Origin: Priapulus caudatus
Lineage: Eukaryota; Priapulida; Priapulimorpha; Priapulimorphida; Priapulidae
Reading direction: 5' to 3'
DNA: 22,030 nucleotides
Assembly: GCF_000485595.1 (NCBI RefSeq)
Contig: NW_014577695.1
Coordinates: 152,313-174,342 of the forward strand
In this document: positions 18,192-22,030 of the stretch, piece by piece
Position numbering within the stretch: the stretch's first letter is position 1
Layout: each line of letters begins with the position of its first letter
Made by a program: the position numbers and the translations under genes
The notes under the pieces: generated by a model
Database searches by the model: none
What the model saw: the letters and a program-made list of their open reading frames with translations, nothing else
Told to the model about the DNA's origin: nothing

Positions 18192-20083
18192 GTGAGAGAG
18201 TATAGAAACATTTCGTTAGATAAATCTTGGGTAGTAAATAGATTTCGTATTTATTTAGCATTATATTTTATTGAAACGCTTCAAGTGCCTGTGCACAGAC
18301 TCAATGTCACTCAGTTCAACTGCCCCTAAATTCACTGAATTAGGTTATTTTTAACATTGTTCTTTATACATTACTCATTAGACTTAGTTGATAAGGCTGC
18401 AAATTTAATTACTGACACATGCTCTGTACCGTCGTTACATTACTTGTCTACATTTACACACATCTTTCATTTACAGTACAGTAAAACGAGTAATGTATTG
18501 ACTGCCAACGATCGCCGGATAACGAGATGTCTATCCGATACACGACGGGCCCACGAGAGGGAGCCACGTGTAGCTGCCCCCGATCCGTATCAGTTAGTGA
18601 GAGGGGACTTGCATGCCTTGTACTCTGACATACAAACGGTAAGTTAACGCTAACATTAAACGCAGTACTTAGCCTATTAGCATCACGAGTTCACGTTATC
18701 GGAGTATTGCGTAGTGACGTGCGAACTGGTCGTATACATGAATGTACGATATGTGAATGTACCAGTAGTGGCAGTACACAGGATATAATCGAGTCAATAG
18801 TAGGTAGTTGGGGAACCTGGGATGTTTCTCTGACGTATTTTACACCACTGATATCAGGAGTAAGATAATATAGATAATATAGATAATAAGATCTATATTA
18901 TCTTACTCCTGATGATATTATGTTGAGAAATTAGATTTCTGATGCCATAAACACTGGTATCATCGTTAGATCTTACTGATTGACCATCGCACGCAAGATT
19001 TTAAAATTTAAATTGTCAATTTGTTGGTATCAACTGCCTTGTATGCCAATGTGTCCATTTTCAGGAGCTGGGCACAGAGCATGATGAACTGCATCAGCTA
19101 GCAAATTATTATCTCCTAGGAGAAGGAAAGGCATTTCGACCGATGATTGCATGTCTCATGGCAACAGCGTGCAATATCCACACAGGGACATCAGATAGGT
19201 GAGAACATTTGTTATCGCATTTCGTCATCACCTGTCAATATATATCTCCCCCCCCCCTCACACACACACGCACACATACCGCCCGACCCTCTCCCAAGTA
19301 TTCTGTACATGAATTTGTTTATTTATCAGTGATATAATTGGTTTATGTTCTTCTTGTAATTAAGCTGTCCATCTGGAGTGATTGACATGCAGGTCTAGCC
19401 AGTCAGCATAATGATAACAGTGTGGTAAATACACTGCCTAGTAACGAAGTGTGCAAGCTCGATGATTTGGCGTGCAACACATGGCAACGCGCGTATAAAC
19501 TGGTGTGGTTCGACCCAAGGAGCTAAATATAACAAGGAGAGGAAGCGCCGCCATATCTGGCCCAAATATTTGCCATATTTGGTCATATTGGTCCAGAACA
19601 GATTAGTGTTCTATTGTCTCTGGGGGACGGATCTGCACAGCCGTTTCAGCTGATTATGGTCCATAGATGGCGTCCTTGAGGCGAAAAGCACACAGCCAAT
19701 CCGCTTCCTCTCCTTGTTATATTTAGCTCCTTGGTTCGACCTACCTAGCAATGGTGGACGTCGTCACCCCACTCAGACGGGTGGGTGAGTCGTAACGGTG
19801 ATAGTCTCTCTCCTGTCTCACTGCCGATGCGTTTTCAGTTGTCTCGCTAGTCAGCGATGCATCGCGATGATAGCGGAGATGATTCACTCGGCCAGCCTCG
19901 TTCACGACGACGTCATCGACCGAGCCGACAAGCGACGTAGCAAGCCTAGTATCAACAAACTGTGGGGCCAGCGCAAGGTAAGCTCCAACGCACACACGCA
20001 CATACATGCATGCACGCACACACGCGCACACACACACACATGCACACGCACGCACACATACATGCATGCACGCACACAGGCAT

Positions 20084-20122
<39 letters not shown>

Positions 20123-21741
20123 CACACATGCACATGTAGGATCATACTATCAAATCGTCCAGGTTTATTGGATTTTTAACTAGTTGAGAAACAATCTTAT
20201 CAGGTAAGAATTTGACAATACATTTAGTACCATTAGTACTAACATTTAATGTACAAAAATTGCAACAAAAACTTTACAAATATACACCATAGAAAATTCG
20301 TGACGTAGTCAATTTAATGCTCGTGCTATTGATTTCCACGCAGGCTGTCCTCACGGGAGACTTCATCCTATCGCAGGCATCCATAGCTCTCGCTAGGATC
20401 GGAAACGAACAAGTGGTGATCTTGTTATCTCAGGTGTGTGGATCTAGCCAATTGGCAGAATGATAGAGGCATTATAAAAACACTGTTTAGTGGCGAAGTG
20501 CTGAAAATTTTGATGTCTTAGAGTAGATGAATGAAAAATGTATATAAACTGGTCGTGAATAATCAACTTTGAAACAATATAAAAGCGGGTGTGCAGGTTT
20601 TCTTCTGAGGGAAAATTAGACAAAGGGGGGGTAATGGCCAGTTTGGGAATAACTCACGTTGGTTAGCTCATCGGTCATAAAGTTAGTGCAGGTGCGGATA
20701 AGCGCGTTAGTGTTTATAGAATCGAATGTTTTCTTCTATTCTCAGGTACTCGAAGATCTGGTGAAAGGGGAATTCATGCAGCTAGGCACGAAGGAGAATG
20801 AAAATCAGCGATTTGCGCACTACCTAGACAAGACTTACAAGAAGACAGCAAGCTTGATAGCAAACAGTTGCAGAGCTGTATGTACATATAATACACAATC
20901 TATTACTGTATACGCCATATTTTTTGCACACAGATATTTTTGCGAATTCAGACTTGACGGACAATTTCGCGAGTAGTTAATTTCGCGTTTGGTGAATTCC
21001 CGAATCAGTGAAGAACAGCGTTTTGTTATTTTCGCATGTTGTTATTTTCGCAGTCGGGGACGCGTTGAAAATTTTGCGAAAATTAAATCACCGCGAAATA
21101 TACAGCGTATACAGTATCCGAAACCCGTGGGACCAGACACAGTTCAGAATTCGGAATTTTTTGGATTTCGGAATGGTAGTACGGTACAGATATACATACC
21201 ATATATCCTGCAACTAGCCAGTATTAAAATCTCCCAAGTTTTCAAGAGACCAAGTGCTGTACCGGTACAGTACAAAATGTGAGTAATGCCAAACACATTA
21301 ATATTTCTGCAGTGAACCTTGTGCAGCCAAACGTGAGCTTTGGTGTGCAGACAACCTCCACGAAAAAACTTTCGGTTTTTAGAATTTCGGATAATATGTT
21401 GTGTACTGTATATCAAAGATTCGCGTCCCGCAAGATAGTTGCATCTCATTTTACGTGCACGTCACGCACTATGTATGCATTCTAGGTGTCCAAACGGTAG
21501 TAATCTTACATGTAAAATCCAAAACAATACACTGTATTGACTATTACCCTTGAAAATAAAATACGATCACTGTTTTTACGAGACCAACGAGTGTAACAGT
21601 GAAAAAACTTGAAAGCCTTGAAAGTTTAATTCAGTCGTCTGTGCTGCCATCTATCTTCAGGTAGCCGTACTGAGCGATGCACATGAGGATGTGCAGGAAG
21701 TTGCTTATCAATATGGCAGAAATCTCGGCATCGCATTTCAG
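18123..21741 (+). CDS. PDSS1: Decaprenyl (polyprenyl) diphosphate synthase subunit 1, 5' and central part, seven exons
   Basis: Trans-prenyltransferase of the mitochondrial heteromer PDSS1/PDSS2, which makes the polyprenyl tail of coenzyme Q by adding isopentenyl diphosphate units to an allylic primer. Joining seven exons in matching phases gives about 269 residues; family members have about 400. Visible motifs: GKAFRP (residues 98-103, IPP-binding Lys/Arg), the first Asp-rich motif DDVID (145-149) with Ala five residues before it, as in long-chain synthases, LTGD (171-174), GEFMQLG (about 206-212), KT (231-232) and YGRNLGIAFQ (260-269). The FQ normally precedes the second DDxxD, which lies beyond the right edge. 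The close match with human PDSS1 (for example SLVHDDVID, RFAHYL, KTASLIANSC) makes the identity secure; exon 1 is less sure. Confidence 0.95.
18477..18638 (+). CDS. PDSS1: PDSS1 exon 2
   Basis: Fifty-four codons after CATTTACAG, ending ACG|GTAAGT, phase 0 at both ends. The first 35 or so residues are basic and variable, as expected for a presequence. The end, DPYQLVRGDLHALYSDIQT, aligns with the conserved start of the mature PDSS1 domain (human TDPFKLGWRDLKGLYEDIRK). Confidence 0.88.
18853..18913. repeat. Perfect 23-bp-arm palindrome in PDSS1 intron 2
   Basis: ATCAGGAGTAAGATAATATA plus GAT (18853-18875) and its exact reverse complement (18891-18913) flank a 15-base AT-rich loop. ATATCAGGAG also begins AT-rich stretches in the large units (about 9280 and 12880). 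It may be a minimal foldback element. Confidence 0.92.
19065..19198 (+). CDS. PDSS1: PDSS1 exon 3
   Basis: Acceptor CATTTTCAG, donor GATAG|GTGAGA; it ends two bases into a Ser codon. It encodes ELGTEHDELHQLANYYLLGE, then GKAFRPMIACLMATACNIHT. GKAFRP carries the Lys and Arg that bind the IPP diphosphate. Confidence 0.95.
19391..19504 (+). repeat. Diverged dispersed repeat, copy in PDSS1 intron 3
   Basis: About 114 bases from GGTCTAGCCAGTCAGCATAATGATA to GTATAAACTGGT are alignable with 20441-20553 in intron 5 (shared: TCTAGCCA, AATGATA, ACACTG, TAGT, CGAAGTG, TATAAACTGGT). The family is unknown; it could be a SINE or MITE remnant. Confidence 0.6.
19508..19741. mobile_element. 218-bp MITE with perfect TIRs and 8-bp target duplication
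   Basis: Element 19516-19733 has perfect 32-bp inverted ends (19516-19547 and 19702-19733, outer sequence CAAGGAGCTAAATATAACAA). It is flanked by an exact 8-bp duplication, GTTCGACC, at 19508-19515 and 19734-19741. An 8-bp duplication points to the hAT superfamily. There is no coding capacity. The perfect ends suggest a recent insertion into intron 3. Confidence 0.93.
19839..19977 (+). CDS. PDSS1: PDSS1 exon 4 (first Asp-rich motif)
   Basis: Acceptor GTTTTCAG supplies one base to complete the split Ser codon; donor AAG|GTAAGC. It encodes ASQRCIAMIAEMIHSASLVH, DDVID, RADKRRSKPSINKLWGQRK. DDVID binds Mg2+ and the allylic diphosphate. The small Ala at -5 relative to the motif leaves room for a long chain. 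Confidence 0.97.
19989..20136. repeat. (CA)n / (CACG)n microsatellite next to exon 4 donor
   Basis: The repeat begins about ten bases after the exon 4 splice donor (GTAAGC at 19978) and runs about 148 bases, ending in a (GCAC)n block. Reading frames through it are simple-repeat artefacts. Confidence 0.93.
20344..20433 (+). CDS. PDSS1: PDSS1 exon 5
   Basis: Thirty codons, phase 0 on both sides (acceptor CCACGCAG, donor CAG|GTGTGT). It encodes AVLTGDFILSQASIALARIG and NEQVVILLSQ, matching the conserved helix after the first Asp-rich motif (human AVLAGDLILSAASIALARIG). Confidence 0.96.
20441..20553 (+). repeat. Diverged dispersed repeat, copy in PDSS1 intron 5
   Basis: Partner of 19391-19504, similar in length and in order of conserved blocks. 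It starts seven bases after the exon 5 donor, as GATCTAGCCAATTGGCAGAA. Confidence 0.6.
20746..20877 (+). CDS. PDSS1: PDSS1 exon 6
   Basis: Forty-four codons, phase 0 (acceptor TATTCTCAG, donor GCT|GTATGT). It encodes VLEDLVKGEFMQLGTKENEN and then QRFAHYLDKTYKKTASLIAN, ending SCRA. The KT pair in KKTASL is the conserved Lys-Thr that contacts substrate diphosphate. Confidence 0.97.
20930..21105. repeat. TTCGCG-rich repeat remnant in intron 6
   Basis: Recurrent TTTCGCG/CGCGAAA words on both strands (AATTTCGCGAG, TAATTTCGCG, TATTTTCGCA, TTTTGCGAAAATTAA, CACCGCGAAAT) give overlapping inverted similarity typical of a degraded short transposon. Ends are not definable. Confidence 0.45.
21110..21410. 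mobile_element. Possible pogo/Tc1-mariner-type remnant in intron 6
   Basis: Left end TACAGTATCCGAAACC, right end reading inward TACAGTACACAACATATTATCCGAAA..., both next to TA. GAATTCGGAATTTTTTGGA and similar TCGGA words resemble ends of pogo-like elements. The inverted ends match only in part and there is no coding capacity. Confidence 0.35.
21661..21741 (+). CDS. PDSS1: PDSS1 exon 7
   Basis: Twenty-seven codons, phase 0 (acceptor ATCTTCAG, donor CAG|GTCAGT). It encodes VAVLSDAHEDVQEVAYQYGR and then NLGIAFQ. The next residues in the family (LIDDxLD, second Asp-rich motif) must be on an exon beyond 22030. Confidence 0.95.
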
Positions 21742-21773
21742 GTCAGTTCTAGCAGCGTTGTCTAATTGTGAAT

Positions 21774-21899
21774 GTGTGCTGAAGACAGCATCTTCTAATG
21801 TCAGTGTCTGCTGATGACAGCATCTTCTACGGTCAGTGTGTGCTGATGACAGTGCCATCTACTGTCAATGTGTCATGATGTCAGTGCCATCTAGTGTGG
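21774..21899. repeat. 32-bp minisatellite right after exon 7
   Basis: Four units starting at 21774, 21804, 21836 and 21868 (30, 32, 32 and 32 bases), consensus GTGTGTGCTGATGACAG, then CATCTTCTA or TGCCATCTA, then TGTCA. The last two units contain GCCATCTACTGT and GCCATCTAGTGT, which read in reverse as CTCF-like cores (AGTAGATGGCAC, ACTAGATGGCAC). Confidence 0.8.
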
Positions 21900-22030
21900 T
21901 GTATGTATGTCTCTATTGTAATAGATTACTTGCCCATTAGTAGGGTGTGTGGTTGCATGCCTGTGTGGGTGGGGGTGTGCGTGTGTGCGTGCGTGGGTGC
22001 ATAATCGTTGGGTGGAGAGTTGATGACATG
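21900..22030. other. Start of PDSS1 intron 7 with GT microsatellite
   Basis: Intronic sequence continuing to the window edge, with a G/T-rich simple repeat at about 21957-22000. No exon was recognised before 22030. Confidence 0.7.

Noticed and set aside
18357-18476. Alternative PDSS1 start at ATG 18357 running into exon 2
   Set aside because: It would translate intron 1, including the acceptor tract, adding 40 residues unlike a PDSS1 presequence. It cannot be fully excluded without cDNA.

Overview
The window is animal nuclear DNA. It has spliced genes with GT/AG introns, many microsatellites and minisatellites, short non-autonomous transposons, and no bacterial-style gene packing. Both identifiable genes are conserved animal genes on the + strand: the last coding exon of a polypyrimidine tract-binding protein (PTBP family) at 288-356, and the 5' and central part of PDSS1 (decaprenyl/solanesyl diphosphate synthase subunit 1, coenzyme Q biosynthesis) at about 18123-21741, which runs off the right edge. 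The repeat content fits a bilaterian, perhaps a marine invertebrate, but the species cannot be fixed from the sequence.

Layout. 1-356: CU-rich terminal intron and last coding exon of PTBP. 357-6600: PTBP 3' UTR and intergenic DNA with no gene, but with a striking cluster of CTCF-like cores (five exact AGGTGGCGC, plus AGGGGGCAG and AGGGGGCGC variants), several RFX X-box-like motifs, and a CpG-rich block at 5800-6075 with a CRE and an E-box. 6973-8035: an array of 40-bp tandem repeats. 8046-11491 and 11682-16529: two direct copies of a large non-coding unit full of nested inverted repeats. They are separated by a 10-N gap and a 44-bp repeat array. Copy 2 carries an extra 1.4-kb insertion in the loop of a hairpin. 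16347-16784: a large inverted repeat with a nested hairpin. 16786-17958: unassigned DNA with two DR1-type motifs. 17959-21741: PDSS1 promoter region and exons 1-7.

The main structural surprise is that DNA spanning the putative PDSS1 promoter, first exon, splice donor and start of intron 1 (17959-18297) also occurs twice upstream in opposite orientation, once inside each copy of the large unit (10976-11312 and 16009-16348). Either a mobile or duplicating unit captured the 5' end of PDSS1, or PDSS1 took its promoter and first exon from the repeat. The two large copies differ by many one- to few-base indels and flank an assembly gap. Part of the duplication may therefore be a haplotypic or long-read assembly artefact, and this must be settled first.

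PTBP (RNA splicing regulator) and PDSS1 (mitochondrial quinone tail synthesis) are not known to act together. No complete new protein-coding system is visible. The unusual content is regulatory DNA and repeat architecture.
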